64,000 nt of DNA from an uncultured Eubacterium sp. (GCA_937900695.1 CALCFD010000028.1:62001-126000), one strand, 5' to 3'. Numbered from the stretch's first letter, positions 52,639 through 61,562 are shown. Notes: generated by a model from the sequence alone, not told the origin. Numbers and translations are program-made.

Positions 52639-54596
52639 TTATATTAAGTGCAAAGGATATATGTAAAAGCTATGGTGTAGATGTAATACTCGAAAATGTG
52701 TCCTTTCATGTGAATTCAGGAGATAGAATAGGGATTGTCGGACCAAATGGGGCTGGAAAATCAACACTTTTAAAGATACTGACAGGTGAGATGAGTCATG
52801 ATAGTGGAGACTTTTTTATTTCCCAAGATACATCTATAGGATATTTAAGACAGGTTGATAATTTTCATTCGGATAAAACTGTTTTAGAAGAAGTAAATAG
52901 TATCTTCAAATTTTTAGAGGATATGGAAATTAAAATGCTTGAAATATCTGAGGAAATCTCAAATACTGATCATGAAAGTGAAAAAATGCAAGAACTCTTA
53001 TCTACATATGATAGGCTTCAAGAAGAATATAGAACTAAAGGTGGCTATAGCTATAAAAGTGAAATCAAGGGTATTTTAAATAGTATGGCCTTTACAGAAG
53101 AATATTATAATAAAAAAATAGATATGTTAAGTGGTGGTGAAAGGACTAGGCTTTCGTTGGCCTGTCTACTTTTAAAAAAGCCAAATCTATTATTTTTAGA
53201 TGAACCTACCAACCATCTTGATATAGGGACTTTAAAATGGCTAGAGCAATATTTGAAATCGTACAGTGGAACTCTTATGATAGTATCTCATGATAGATAT
53301 TTCTTAGATCAAACAGTTAATCGAATTTTCGAAGTTGTTCATCATAGACTTGATGTATATGAGGGAAATTACAGTCAGTATGCTGAAAAGAAGAGGTTTA
53401 AAAGAGAAGATGAGCTAAGAAAGTATAATGCTCAGCAAAAGGAAATTGCTCGCCAAGAGGAAATGATAAGGCGATTTAAGCAAAGAGGTACTGAAAAACT
53501 TGCTAAAAGAGCTCAGTCAAGAGAAAAACAGCTTAAAAAGATGGATATATTAGAGCATCCAGAAGCTGAAAAGGGCAGGATGAAAATTCATTTTAAAGAA
53601 AATTTTAAGAGTGGTAAAGATGTAATCTATGCCGAAAATCTAGGTAAAAGCTTTGGATATGGTACAAATAAGACCGAACTTTTCACAGGAGTTGATATGG
53701 ATATTAAAAGAGGTGAAAAGATTTGTATACTTGGACCAAATGGTGTAGGCAAGACTACTCTTTTAAAAATTCTTATGAAGGAGTTAGAACCAAATGAAGG
53801 ATACCTTAAACTTGGTACTAACGTTGAAATTGCATATTATGATCAGACACAGAGCATGTTAAATGATGATCTTACTGTTATGGAAGAGGTACATCAGTCA
53901 TATCGTCTTTATACAGAATCTGAAATTAGAGGTGTACTTGGCAGATTTATGTTTAAAGATGAAATGGTTTTTTTACCAGTTAGAGCTTTAAGCGGTGGTG
54001 AAAAAGCTAGATTAGCTCTTCTTAAACTTATGATGTCAGGAGCTAACGTACTTGTTCTTGATGAACCTACAAACCATCTGGATATTGAATCTAAGGAAGT
54101 TTTTGAAGATGCTTTAATGGAATTTCCTGGAACAGCAGTTATAGTCAGTCATGATAGATATTTTTTATCAAAGGTACCAGACAGAATCATGGAACTTACT
54201 CAAAAAGGTATAAATGTTTACTTAGGTAAGTATGATTACTATCAGGAAAAGAGAGCAGAAATAGCTTCTGGTAAAAAGTATCTTGAGGAAATGGGTGCAA
54301 GTGCTAAAATAAGAGACGAAGAAAAAAAAGAAAAGCCAGCTCTTTCTTCAAGTGAAGAGAGAAGAATAAAAAAGGAAGCTGAAACTAAGAGAAGAAGACT
54401 TGAACGAGAAAAGAAGGCTTTGGAGGCTGAGATAGAAGAGATGGAATTAAAATCAGCTGAGATAGAGGAAGAAATGTGTTCTGAAGAAGTAGTTTTTGAT
54501 CATCAAAAGCTAGCTAAATTAAGTGAAGAATTGACAACCATTAAGGATGTACTACAAAAAAAATATGAAAAGTGGTTGCAATACGATGAAGTGTAA
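52635..54596 (+). CDS. ABC-F family ATPase
   Basis: A 653-residue soluble protein with two ABC cassettes: Walker A GPNGAGKST (about residue 37) and GPNGVGKTT (about 370), signatures LSGGERTRLS and LSGGEKARLA, and DEPTNHLD twice. The arm/linker region lies between them, and a long charged coiled coil sits at the C-terminus (about 560-653). ABC-F proteins act on the ribosome, in translation rescue or antibiotic protection; the coiled-coil tail resembles the Uup/YdiF branch. It overlaps tsaD by four bases. Confidence 0.93.
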   Translation: MIILSAKDICKSYGVDVILENVSFHVNSGDRIGIVGPNGAGKSTLLKILTGEMSHDSGDFFISQDTSIGYLRQVDNFHSDKTVLEEVNSIFKFLEDMEIKMLEISEEISNTDHESEKMQELLSTYDRLQEEYRTKGGYSYKSEIKGILNSMAFTEEYYNKKIDMLSGGERTRLSLACLLLKKPNLLFLDEPTNHLDIGTLKWLEQYLKSYSGTLMIVSHDRYFLDQTVNRIFEVVHHRLDVYEGNYSQYAEKKRFKREDELRKYNAQQKEIARQEEMIRRFKQRGTEKLAKRAQSREKQLKKMDILEHPEAEKGRMKIHFKENFKSGKDVIYAENLGKSFGYGTNKTELFTGVDMDIKRGEKICILGPNGVGKTTLLKILMKELEPNEGYLKLGTNVEIAYYDQTQSMLNDDLTVMEEVHQSYRLYTESEIRGVLGRFMFKDEMVFLPVRALSGGEKARLALLKLMMSGANVLVLDEPTNHLDIESKEVFEDALMEFPGTAVIVSHDRYFLSKVPDRIMELTQKGINVYLGKYDYYQEKRAEIASGKKYLEEMGASAKIRDEEKKEKPALSSSEERRIKKEAETKRRRLEREKKALEAEIEEMELKSAEIEEEMCSEEVVFDHQKLAKLSEELTTIKDVLQKKYEKWLQYDEV

Positions 54597-54633
54597 ATTA
54601 TAATTTTTATGAATACATAAGGAGGTAATTGAA

Positions 54634-54861
54634 ATGTTTTTTGATAAGATTAAAGAAATTATTGTTGAACAGTTAAATGTAGATGAAAGTACAGTAACTA
54701 TGGAAACAAATCTAATGAAGGATTTAGAGGCAGACTCATTAGATGCTGTTGAAATCATCATGGCTATTGAAGATGAATACGACATGGAAATTCCTGATGA
54801 AGAAGCAGAAAAGTTCCAGACTGTAGCTGATCTTGTAAATTACGTTGAGGAGAATAAATAA
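54634..54861 (+). CDS. acpP: Acyl carrier protein
   Basis: A 75-residue acidic four-helix carrier with the phosphopantetheine serine in ADSLDAVE (Ser about residue 35). It carries acyl chains in fatty acid synthesis. AAGGAGG precedes the ATG. The other fab genes are not in the window. Confidence 0.96.
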   Translation: MFFDKIKEIIVEQLNVDESTVTMETNLMKDLEADSLDAVEIIMAIEDEYDMEIPDEEAEKFQTVADLVNYVEENK

Positions 54862-54865
54862 GACG

Positions 54866-55510
54866 ATGGCAAATACTAAAGAACCAACAAGGATTTCAAA
54901 TGCAGTTATAAAAAGATTGCCTAGATACAGAAGATATTTAAAAGAACTGCAGAAAAAGGGCATAGAAAAAATTTCATCCAATGAGCTTAGTAGGCTCATC
55001 GGTTATACTGCCTCTCAAATCAGACAAGATTTAAATAACTTTGGAGGTTTTGGTCAGCAGGGCTATGGATATAATGTAAACGATTTATATAGTGAAATTA
55101 GTAGTATCTTAGGACTTGATAGAAATTATAAAATGGTAATTGTTGGTGCTGGTAACCTTGGACAGGCTATTGCAAACTACACTTATTACTATAAAGCAGG
55201 GTTTTTAGTAGATGGCATATTTGAAGTAAATCCAAGATTGATAGGTCTTAAAATCAACGACATCAACGTAATGGACTATGAAGATATGGTTGATTATGTT
55301 GAAAAGAATAATATAGATATAGGCATTATTTGTACATCTAAAGAAAATGCTCAAGAAGTTGCAGATAAGCTTTGTTTTGCTGGAGTTAAGGGCATTTGGA
55401 ACTTTGCACCTGTAGATATTGAGGTGCCATTACATGTTTCAATTGAAAATGTTCACTTAAGTGACAGTTTACATTCATTAGCTTATCATATGTCGAAGAC
55501 AACAGGATAA
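54866..55510 (+). CDS. rex: Redox-sensing transcriptional repressor Rex
   Basis: A 214-residue regulator that binds DNA when NADH/NAD+ is low and de-represses fermentation and reductant-disposal genes. The winged helix (about 1-80: PRYRRYL, LIGYTASQIRQDL, FGGFGQQGYGY) and the Rossmann NAD site (VGAGNLGQA) are clear. The ATG lies four bases after the acpP stop; its GAGGAG is inside acpP, slightly far at about 13 bases. Confidence 0.95.
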   Translation: MANTKEPTRISNAVIKRLPRYRRYLKELQKKGIEKISSNELSRLIGYTASQIRQDLNNFGGFGQQGYGYNVNDLYSEISSILGLDRNYKMVIVGAGNLGQAIANYTYYYKAGFLVDGIFEVNPRLIGLKINDINVMDYEDMVDYVEKNNIDIGIICTSKENAQEVADKLCFAGVKGIWNFAPVDIEVPLHVSIENVHLSDSLHSLAYHMSKTTG

Positions 55511-55522
55511 AATGAATAAAAA

Positions 55523-55556
55523 AATAACCGTTTCTATAAAAGAAACGGTTATTAAT
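55523..55556. terminator. Bidirectional terminator between rex and the ferredoxin gene
   Basis: AATAACCGTTTCT and AGAAACGGTTATT form a 13-bp stem with a five-base loop, between convergent genes. Confidence 0.85.
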
Positions 55557-55571
55557 TATACCGAATATAAA

Positions 55572-55742
55572 TTATTCAGCCTGTGGTGCGTCAACAGGGC
55601 AAGCTCCAGCGCAAGCTCCGCAATCGATACATTTGTCAGCATCGATAACGTGCATTCCATCGCCTTCAGAAATTGCTTCTACAGGGCATTCGCTAGCGCA
55701 TACTCCGCAGTTGATGCAAGCATCAGTAATTTTGTAAGCCAT
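55572..55742 (-). CDS. Ferredoxin, 2[4Fe-4S] clostridial type
   Basis: A 56-residue low-potential electron carrier. Two cluster motifs are complete: CINCGVCASECP and CIDCGACAGACP, each CxxCxxCxxxCP. The start MAYKITDAC and the acidic end are typical of clostridial ferredoxins. AAGGAGG lies eight bases before the ATG. It is monocistronic, and is easily missed because it is short and a longer antisense frame covers it. Confidence 0.97.
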   Translation of the reverse strand: MAYKITDACINCGVCASECPVEAISEGDGMHVIDADKCIDCGACAGACPVDAPQAE

Positions 55743-55810
55743 ATTTTTATCCTCCTTTTAAGATATATCTCAATAAATGAATTATACCATCATAAACTGG
55801 AGATGTAAAG

Positions 55811-56617
55811 ATGAAAGTATACGTATTAGTTGGAAAAAGTGGAACAGGAAAAAGTTATCAAGCTATCAACCTTTGCAAAGATAAGGGAATTGAAAGCATT
55901 ATAGATGATGGACTGTTCATATACAGAGGCAAATCCATGGCAGGTAAGTCTGCTAAAAGAGAAGCGACAAAGATTGGAGCAGTTAAGACTGCTCTATTTA
56001 ATGATGATGCCCATAAGACTGAGGTTGCAGAAAAAATTAAAGAATGCGCTCCCGAATCCATTTTAATAATAGGAACCTCAGATGGAATGGTCGAAAAAAT
56101 TGCCAAAAGAGTAGAAGTTGGTGATATAGACGAAAGAATTTATATCGAAGATATAACTACTGAAAATGAAAGAAAAATTGCAGATAAACAACGAAATGGG
56201 CAAGGTAAACATGTCATTCCTGTATCATCTATGCAGTTAAAGCATCAATTTTCAGGATACTTTTTAAGCCCTCTTAGAATATTTAAAGGCATAGGTGCAG
56301 GCAAGGGAAGCTTTACAGAAAAATCTGTTGTAAGGCCAACTTATAGCTATATGGGCGAATTTATAATTTCAGAAAGAGTTATAAGTGATATAGTAAAATG
56401 TACTGCGCAAGGGATAGAAGGAGTTGTAGAAGTAGTTAGAGTAATTGCAGATCAAAATATTCAGGCTCTTGAAATAGAAGTTCTTTTAGTTGTAAAAAAA
56501 GGATTTAGAGTAGTGGATATTGCAAGAGAATTACAAAGAAAAAGTGCAAATATGATAGAAGAGATGACTGCGTTTAATATCAGCAGCCTAGACATAGATG
56601 TTAGGGGAATTATATGA
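55811..56617 (+). CDS. P-loop NTPase fused to an Asp23/Gls24-like domain
   Basis: A 268-residue protein with two parts. Residues about 1-150 form a P-loop ATPase-like domain with Walker A GKSGTGKS (8-15) and ILIIGTSDGM. Residues about 175-268 resemble the Asp23/Gls24 (YloU) fold (YMGEFIISERVISDIV, GIEGVVEV). Asp23 proteins are envelope-stress factors, usually without an NTPase. The conserved HVIPVSSMQLKH block between the parts may be a family marker. The function is unknown. GGAG precedes the ATG. The stop overlaps the ogg start. Confidence 0.8.
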   Translation: MKVYVLVGKSGTGKSYQAINLCKDKGIESIIDDGLFIYRGKSMAGKSAKREATKIGAVKTALFNDDAHKTEVAEKIKECAPESILIIGTSDGMVEKIAKRVEVGDIDERIYIEDITTENERKIADKQRNGQGKHVIPVSSMQLKHQFSGYFLSPLRIFKGIGAGKGSFTEKSVVRPTYSYMGEFIISERVISDIVKCTAQGIEGVVEVVRVIADQNIQALEIEVLLVVKKGFRVVDIARELQRKSANMIEEMTAFNISSLDIDVRGII

Positions 56618-57474
56618 GTAAAGTAACTGTAGAAAATATAAAGGATTTTCAATTAGACCATATATTTGATTGTGGTCAGTGTTTTAGGTGGAATAAAGAA
56701 GAGGATGGAAGCTATACTGGTATTGCAGGCAATATGGCAGTAAATATGTCTCTTGAAGGCGATAAGCTTATTATTGATAATACAGATGAGGAAGCTTTTG
56801 AGTTTTTTTGGAAAAATTATTTGGACTTAGATACGGATTATGGTAATATAAAAACAAATCTAAAGGATAAAGACAAAGTAATAGGCATGGCTATAAAAGA
56901 TGGTGAAGGCATTCGTATTTTAAACCAAGAACTATGGGAAACAATAGTATCTTTTATAATATCGGCTAATAACAATATACCAAGAATTAAAGGTTGTATT
57001 GAAAGTTTAGCTGAAAATTTTGGTGTGAGCTTAGGTGAATACCGCGGTAAAGTTAGATATGCATTTCCAAGTCCTGAAGCTATGGCAAAACTTACAGTAG
57101 AGGATTTAGCTGTCTGTAAGTTAGGATATCGTGCAAAGTATCTTGTCAATACTTCGAAGATGTATCTTGAGGATAAAGATAGTTTTGAAAGATTATTAAA
57201 AGACGATGTTTCAAGTGCAGAAGCTTTAAAAATGATTACGTCTTTAAATGGGGTTGGCCCTAAAGTTGCAAATTGCATCATGTTATTTGCTCTTAAAAAA
57301 AGAGATGCATTTCCTATTGATGTTTGGATGAAAAAAGTTATGAATTATCTTTATGGTTTTGATGAAAAAGATGTGAAAGGTATGCAAGCTTTTGCAAAGA
57401 AAACTTTTGGTGATGTAGCTGGTATTGCCCAGCAGTATTTGTTTTATTATATGAGAAATAAGACTATAGATTAG
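56614..57474 (+). CDS. ogg: 8-oxoguanine DNA glycosylase
   Basis: A 286-residue OGG1-like glycosylase/AP lyase that removes 8-oxoG. The N-terminal OGG domain has FDCGQCFRWN (about residue 18-27) and the HhH-GPD motif is LNGVGPKVANC with the catalytic Lys, then the essential Asp in FPIDVWM. It overlaps the previous gene by four bases. The length is normal for clostridial Ogg. Confidence 0.93.
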   Translation: MSKVTVENIKDFQLDHIFDCGQCFRWNKEEDGSYTGIAGNMAVNMSLEGDKLIIDNTDEEAFEFFWKNYLDLDTDYGNIKTNLKDKDKVIGMAIKDGEGIRILNQELWETIVSFIISANNNIPRIKGCIESLAENFGVSLGEYRGKVRYAFPSPEAMAKLTVEDLAVCKLGYRAKYLVNTSKMYLEDKDSFERLLKDDVSSAEALKMITSLNGVGPKVANCIMLFALKKRDAFPIDVWMKKVMNYLYGFDEKDVKGMQAFAKKTFGDVAGIAQQYLFYYMRNKTID

Positions 57475-57483
57475 GAGGTAATT

Positions 57484-57927
57484 ATGACGATATTAGGGAT
57501 TACCATAGGACCAGCTGCAATTTGGATAGGACTTGCCATATTGTTTGCTGTAATAGAGGCAGCTACCTTAGGACTTACAACCATTTGGTTTGCCTTAGGA
57601 GCTTTAAGCGGAGCGCTTACATCGGTATTTACAGATTCAATATTAGTGCAGATAGTAATATTTTTACTGGTGTCTATTTTGTCTCTAGTTATAACTAAAC
57701 CGATTGTAAGTAAGTATTTTTCAAGAAAAATTGTTAAAACCAATGCAGATGCATTGATTGGAGAAACCGGAGTTGTAATAGAAAAAATCGTGCCAGGTCA
57801 CACAGGTCAGGTTAAAATAAATGGACAGATGTGGTCAGCGGTAGCAGAGGATGAACCTATTAATGAGGATGAATTAGTGATTGTTCAAAAAATTTCTGGA
57901 GTCAAACTAGTTGTAACTAAGAAATAA
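57484..57927 (+). CDS. NfeD-family membrane protein
   Basis: A 147-residue short NfeD: two or three N-terminal membrane helices (about 3-75) and a C-terminal OB-fold domain (about 85-147, ADALIGETGVV and GQVKINGQMWSA). It pairs with SPFH proteins to organise membrane domains; the SPFH gene follows 20 bases later. GGAGG precedes the ATG. Confidence 0.93.
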   Translation: MTILGITIGPAAIWIGLAILFAVIEAATLGLTTIWFALGALSGALTSVFTDSILVQIVIFLLVSILSLVITKPIVSKYFSRKIVKTNADALIGETGVVIEKIVPGHTGQVKINGQMWSAVAEDEPINEDELVIVQKISGVKLVVTKK

Positions 57928-57947
57928 TTAAATAGGGGGAAATAGTT

Positions 57948-58892
57948 ATGTTAGATTTTTTAAGTGAATTAGGTGGGGCATTTTTATGGTTAGTTTTAAT
58001 TGCTATTATAGTATGGCTTGTAGTTACTAATATACGTATTGTGCCGCAGGCTAACGCATTTGTAATTGAGAGATTAGGGGCATACAATTGTACATGGGAT
58101 GTAGGGATACATTTTAAAATTCCTTTGATAGATAAGGTTGCTAAAAAAGTATCTTTAAAGGAAAACGTTATAGATTTTTTACCTCAACCAGTAATTACAA
58201 AGGATAACGTAACAATGGAAATTGATACAGTAGTATATTTTCAAATTACAGAACCAAAGCTATATACTTATGGTGTAGATAATCCTATGTCAGCTGTTGA
58301 AAATTTAACAGCTACAACACTTAGAAATATTATAGGAGAACTTGATTTAGATGCTACTTTAACAGGTAGAGATTATATTAATTCAAATATCAGATCAGTT
58401 TTAGATGAAGCTACTGATCCTTGGGGCATCAAAATCAATCGTGTAGAAGTTAAAAATATAACTCCACCAAGAGAAATACAAGATGCCATGGAAAAACAGA
58501 TGAAGGCTGAAAGAGAAAAAAGAGAAGCAATCCTTAGGGCAGAAGGAGAAAAGAAATCATCTGTATTAGTTGCAGAGGGTAATAAAGAAGTTGCCATACT
58601 TCAAGCAGAAGCTGAAAAACAGGCAGCTATATTAAATGCAGAAGCTGAAAAGATGGCAGCAATTAAAATCGCTGAAGGTGAAGCGGAGGCTATTAGACTA
58701 GTTCAGGAAGCTACTGCTAAAGGTATTGTAATGCTTAAGGAATCAAATCCTTCAAGTGAAGTTTTAGCTCTAAAGAGCTTTGAAGCTTTAGAAAAGGTTG
58801 CTGATGGACAAGCTACAAAGATTATTATTCCATCTGAACTTCAAAATATTTCAGGTTTTGCATCATCTGTTGCAGAAGTTATGAGAAAATAA
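57948..58892 (+). CDS. SPFH/band 7 (stomatin-like) membrane protein
   Basis: A 314-residue protein with one N-terminal membrane anchor (about 9-28), the SPFH domain (RLGAYNCTWDVG, EIDTVVYFQI, ENLTATTLRNIIGEL) and a long Ala/Glu/Lys coiled coil (about 180-260). It is of the QmcA/stomatin type, an oligomeric scaffold of membrane microdomains, and partner of the upstream NfeD. AGGGGGA precedes the ATG. Confidence 0.94.
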   Translation: MLDFLSELGGAFLWLVLIAIIVWLVVTNIRIVPQANAFVIERLGAYNCTWDVGIHFKIPLIDKVAKKVSLKENVIDFLPQPVITKDNVTMEIDTVVYFQITEPKLYTYGVDNPMSAVENLTATTLRNIIGELDLDATLTGRDYINSNIRSVLDEATDPWGIKINRVEVKNITPPREIQDAMEKQMKAEREKREAILRAEGEKKSSVLVAEGNKEVAILQAEAEKQAAILNAEAEKMAAIKIAEGEAEAIRLVQEATAKGIVMLKESNPSSEVLALKSFEALEKVADGQATKIIIPSELQNISGFASSVAEVMRK

Positions 58893-58914
58893 TATAAAGA
58901 AAATATGAAATGGA

Positions 58915-58943
58915 TTGACAATTACATACTTTTTCAGTAATAT
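58915..58943 (+). promoter_or_regulatory. Promoter of the manganese riboswitch transcript
   Basis: Consensus TTGACA (58915-58920), 17 bases, TAATAT (58938-58943), just upstream of the aptamer. Confidence 0.8.
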
Positions 58944-58951
58944 TATGAGAT

Positions 58952-59050
58952 ATAAAAGGGAGTAGTTTGCATCCTGGATTTAAAGGGATGTTAAATAATC
59001 GTCATCACGTTGGGTAAACCGGTTTATTTATTGAAAAACGAGACTTTTAT
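58952..59050 (+). ncRNA. yybP-ykoY manganese riboswitch
   Basis: P1 pairs ATAAAAG (58952-58958) with CTTTTAT (59044-59050). The conserved GGGAGTAG follows the 5' strand, TCGTCATC lies in the internal loop region, and ACGAGAC precedes the 3' strand, matching the family's UCGUCA and AGAC features. A TAAATAA/TTTATTTA helix forms the second arm. Mn2+ binding would stabilise P1, and P1's 3' strand is also the terminator's 5' arm, so metal should switch expression on. Confidence 0.88.
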
Positions 59051-59080
59051 CTATGTTTAGCATGGATAAAAGTCTTTTTT
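59041..59080 (+). terminator. Terminator of the manganese riboswitch
   Basis: AGACTTTTATCTATG and CATGGATAAAAGTCT (one G-U wobble) then T6. The 5' arm overlaps the 3' strand of aptamer P1, so the two are mutually exclusive. Confidence 0.92.
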
Positions 59081-59120
59081 ATATTTTAATTTAATTGTGT
59101 GAGAAAGAAGGAGTGAAAAA

Positions 59121-60428
59121 ATGGATTCGATACCACAACAAATTTTATTACAGGTCATACTTATATTTTTAAATGCGTTTTTTGCAGCCACTGAAATTGC
59201 AGTATTAGCTTTAAATAGTGCAGTTCTTCGTAAGGAGGCTAATAATGGCGATAAAGTGTCATTGAGACTTTTAAGGATGCTTGAACAGCCAGCAGGATTT
59301 TTATCAACTATTCAAGTAGGTATAACTCTTGCAGGATTTTTAGGAAGTGCTTTTGCTGCAGATAATTTTTCAGAATACCTAATTAATTGGATTTATTATG
59401 ACTTAGGGTATAGAGGGTTATCACTAGAATCTTTAGACGTTGTCTCAGTTATTGTAATAACATTAATTTTATCTTATTTAACATTAATTTTAGGCGAGTT
59501 AGTTCCAAAGAGAATAGCTATGCAAAAACCTTATGAAATAGCTAAGTTCACTTCAAAGGTAGTAAACATCATTGCCATTATAATGAAGCCTGTAGTTGCA
59601 TTTTTATCTATGTCAACAAATTTGGTTTTAAAGCTTTTACGTATGAAAACTGAAACTGAAGAGGATAAGGTAACTGAAGAGGAAATAAAGATGATGATTG
59701 AGCTAGGTGGACAGACTGGGGCTATAGAAGCATCTGAAAGTGATTGGATTAAAAATGTATTTAATTTCAATGATATAGTTGCTGCTGAAATAATGACAAA
59801 TAGGAGCGAAATAGAAAGTATAAATATAAATGATAGTGAGCATGAGATTTTAAAAATTATTAAGCAAAGTGGTTGTTCTCGTCTCCCAGTTTACGACGAA
59901 GATGAAGATGATATTATCGGTATACTTTATAGTAAGGATTATCTTTTAGCCGGAGAAGAAAGAAAATATGATATAAAGCCATTTATAAGAGCAGGATATT
60001 TTGTATCTGAAAATATGAAGGCATCGGAATTATTCAAAAAAATGCAGATTGATAACAAACAAATGGCCATAGTTATTGATGAGTACGGAACTATAAATGG
60101 TATTGTAACTATGGAAGATTTACTTGAAGTTATTGTAGGCAATATTTATGATGAATATGATTTACCAGAAAAGAATGATATAGAGGTGATAGACAAAGAT
60201 AAATGGTTAGTTCAAGGAGACTGTCCTATAAAAAGATTTGAAGCTGAAACCGGTATTGTAATTGAAAATGGCGGACATTATCGAACCATGGGTGGTGTTG
60301 TATTAGAACATCTTGAAACTATGCCACAGGATGATGCGACTGTAGAGATTAATATTTCAAATTTGCATATTAATGTTTTGAGTATTATACAACGACGAAT
60401 TGTTGAGATGACAGTGGAGAAAATATAA
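59121..60428 (+). CDS. CNNM/HlyC-CorC family transporter with CBS pair
   Basis: A 435-residue membrane protein. A DUF21/CNNM domain (about 1-190, three to four helices, GELVPKRIAMQKP) is followed by a CBS pair (about 205-335, GCSRLPVYDEDEDDIIG and AIVIDEYGTINGIVTMEDLLE) and a CorC_HlyC domain (about 350-435). CNNM proteins export Mg2+ or related divalent ions. The Mn riboswitch in front suggests this one handles Mn2+. AAGGAG precedes the ATG. Confidence 0.93.
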   Translation: MDSIPQQILLQVILIFLNAFFAATEIAVLALNSAVLRKEANNGDKVSLRLLRMLEQPAGFLSTIQVGITLAGFLGSAFAADNFSEYLINWIYYDLGYRGLSLESLDVVSVIVITLILSYLTLILGELVPKRIAMQKPYEIAKFTSKVVNIIAIIMKPVVAFLSMSTNLVLKLLRMKTETEEDKVTEEEIKMMIELGGQTGAIEASESDWIKNVFNFNDIVAAEIMTNRSEIESININDSEHEILKIIKQSGCSRLPVYDEDEDDIIGILYSKDYLLAGEERKYDIKPFIRAGYFVSENMKASELFKKMQIDNKQMAIVIDEYGTINGIVTMEDLLEVIVGNIYDEYDLPEKNDIEVIDKDKWLVQGDCPIKRFEAETGIVIENGGHYRTMGGVVLEHLETMPQDDATVEINISNLHINVLSIIQRRIVEMTVEKI

Positions 60429-60435
60429 AAGAAAT

Positions 60436-60491
60436 AAAAAAGCGCTTACTGCTATAATAAAGCCTAGTGATGTTATAGCATAGCGCTTTTT
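60436..60491. terminator. Bidirectional terminator after the CNNM gene
   Basis: AAAAAGCGC/GCGCTTTTT outer arms and GCTATAA/TTATAGC inner arms form a long interrupted stem. T runs on both sides. Confidence 0.8.
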
Positions 60492-60495
60492 AATT

Positions 60496-60825
60496 TTATG
60501 AAATACCTGTAATAAAAATTTCAATACCAATAATTATTAAAATGATCCCACCTAGTATGGTTACTAATATTGCAGTATAGTGTGAACACAAATCCAGCCA
60601 ATCATAGGCATGAGCGCCTGAAAAAAAGCAAAGATACCTGCAATAGAAATAAACTTTGATTTGTGCATATGAGGTTCGTTTAGATCGTTTACTAATGATA
60701 CTGAAAAAGCATCCATGGCTAAACCAACTCCAAGTAAAGCATTACTATACTTGACTAATATAAAGGTATATAGACTTCATGTATAGTAGTGCTCCACCAA
60801 CTCCGACAGATAAAATATTTATCAT
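60496..60825 (-). pseudogene. mntP: Broken manganese efflux pump gene (MntP remnant)
   Basis: On the minus strand, an AGGAG site and ATG (60825) open a frame that stops after 26 codons. A shifted frame then reads KYSNALLGVGLAMDAFSVSL and FFQALMPMIGWI, the hallmark first-half sequence of MntP, ending at another stop. A third piece reads LGGIILIIIGIEIFITGIS, like the MntP C-terminus. About 110 residues remain against the usual 180-190, with at least two frame breaks and the middle missing. It lies beside a Mn-riboswitch-controlled transporter. It cannot make a functional pump. Confidence 0.85.
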
Positions 60826-60873
60826 TTAAAACTCCTAATTAAATGCAATAATTAAAATGCTATATAAAATACC

Positions 60874-60902
60874 TTGACAATGTAGTTACTATATCCTTTA
60901 CT
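60874..60902 (+). promoter_or_regulatory. Promoter of the yitT gene
   Basis: Consensus TTGACA (60874-60879), 17 bases, TTTACT; an alternative -10 TATGCT lies a few bases later. Confidence 0.55.
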
Positions 60903-60938
60903 ATGCTAATATGAGTAAAGAAAGGAAGTTAGTAAGAA

Positions 60939-61562
60939 ATGAAAAATAATACTTTTTTATTAAAAATTAAAGAAGGAATAACAATAAAAATGCTCATATC
61001 TATTTTAATTGGAGCAGCTATTTGTACCTTTGGAATTCATAATATTCATCAGCGAACTAATATTACAGAGGGTGGAGTTATAGGATTAATGTTACTAATA
61101 GAGCATTGGATTGGAATTAGTCCAGCGATTATAACACCGGTATTAGATATAATTTGTTATGCTTTAGCATTTAAGTCATTAGGATCACGTTTTATAAAAA
61201 TATCGATTATTTCAACATTTAGTGTATCTATGTTTTATAAGTTTTGGGAGTTATTTCCACCTATGTTACTGGATTTATCAGGACAACCATTACTCGCAGC
61301 AATTATGGGTGGTTTATTTGTTGGTGTAGGAGTAGGCATCATAGTGAGAAATGGCGGATCAAGTGGAGGAGATGATGCTCTTGCTCTTAGCATTTCTAAA
61401 GTTACGAAATGTCAGCTTTCAAGAGCTTATATTTTTACAGATTTCATAGTTTTGGCTATGTCATTGTCATATATCTCTTTTAGACGTATTATGTTTTCAA
61501 TTGTTACTGTATTAATTTCGGGTATTACGATTGAAAAAGTACAAGAATGGCGCATGAAATAA
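60939..61562 (+). CDS. YitT-family membrane protein
   Basis: A 207-residue DUF161 protein with about five helices. Family blocks are TNITEGGVIGLMLLI and VGVGIIVRNGGSSGGDDALAL. It lacks the C-terminal DUF2179 cytoplasmic domain of longer YitT proteins. The function is unproven. AGGAAG precedes the ATG. Confidence 0.88.
   Translation: MKNNTFLLKIKEGITIKMLISILIGAAICTFGIHNIHQRTNITEGGVIGLMLLIEHWIGISPAIITPVLDIICYALAFKSLGSRFIKISIISTFSVSMFYKFWELFPPMLLDLSGQPLLAAIMGGLFVGVGVGIIVRNGGSSGGDDALALSISKVTKCQLSRAYIFTDFIVLAMSLSYISFRRIMFSIVTVLISGITIEKVQEWRMK

Noticed and set aside
55512..55808. 98-codon plus-strand frame beginning MNKKITVSIKE
   Set aside because: It runs antisense across the 2[4Fe-4S] ferredoxin and the rex terminator, has no ribosome site, and its Ser/Ala-rich sequence is the shadow of the ferredoxin Cys codons.
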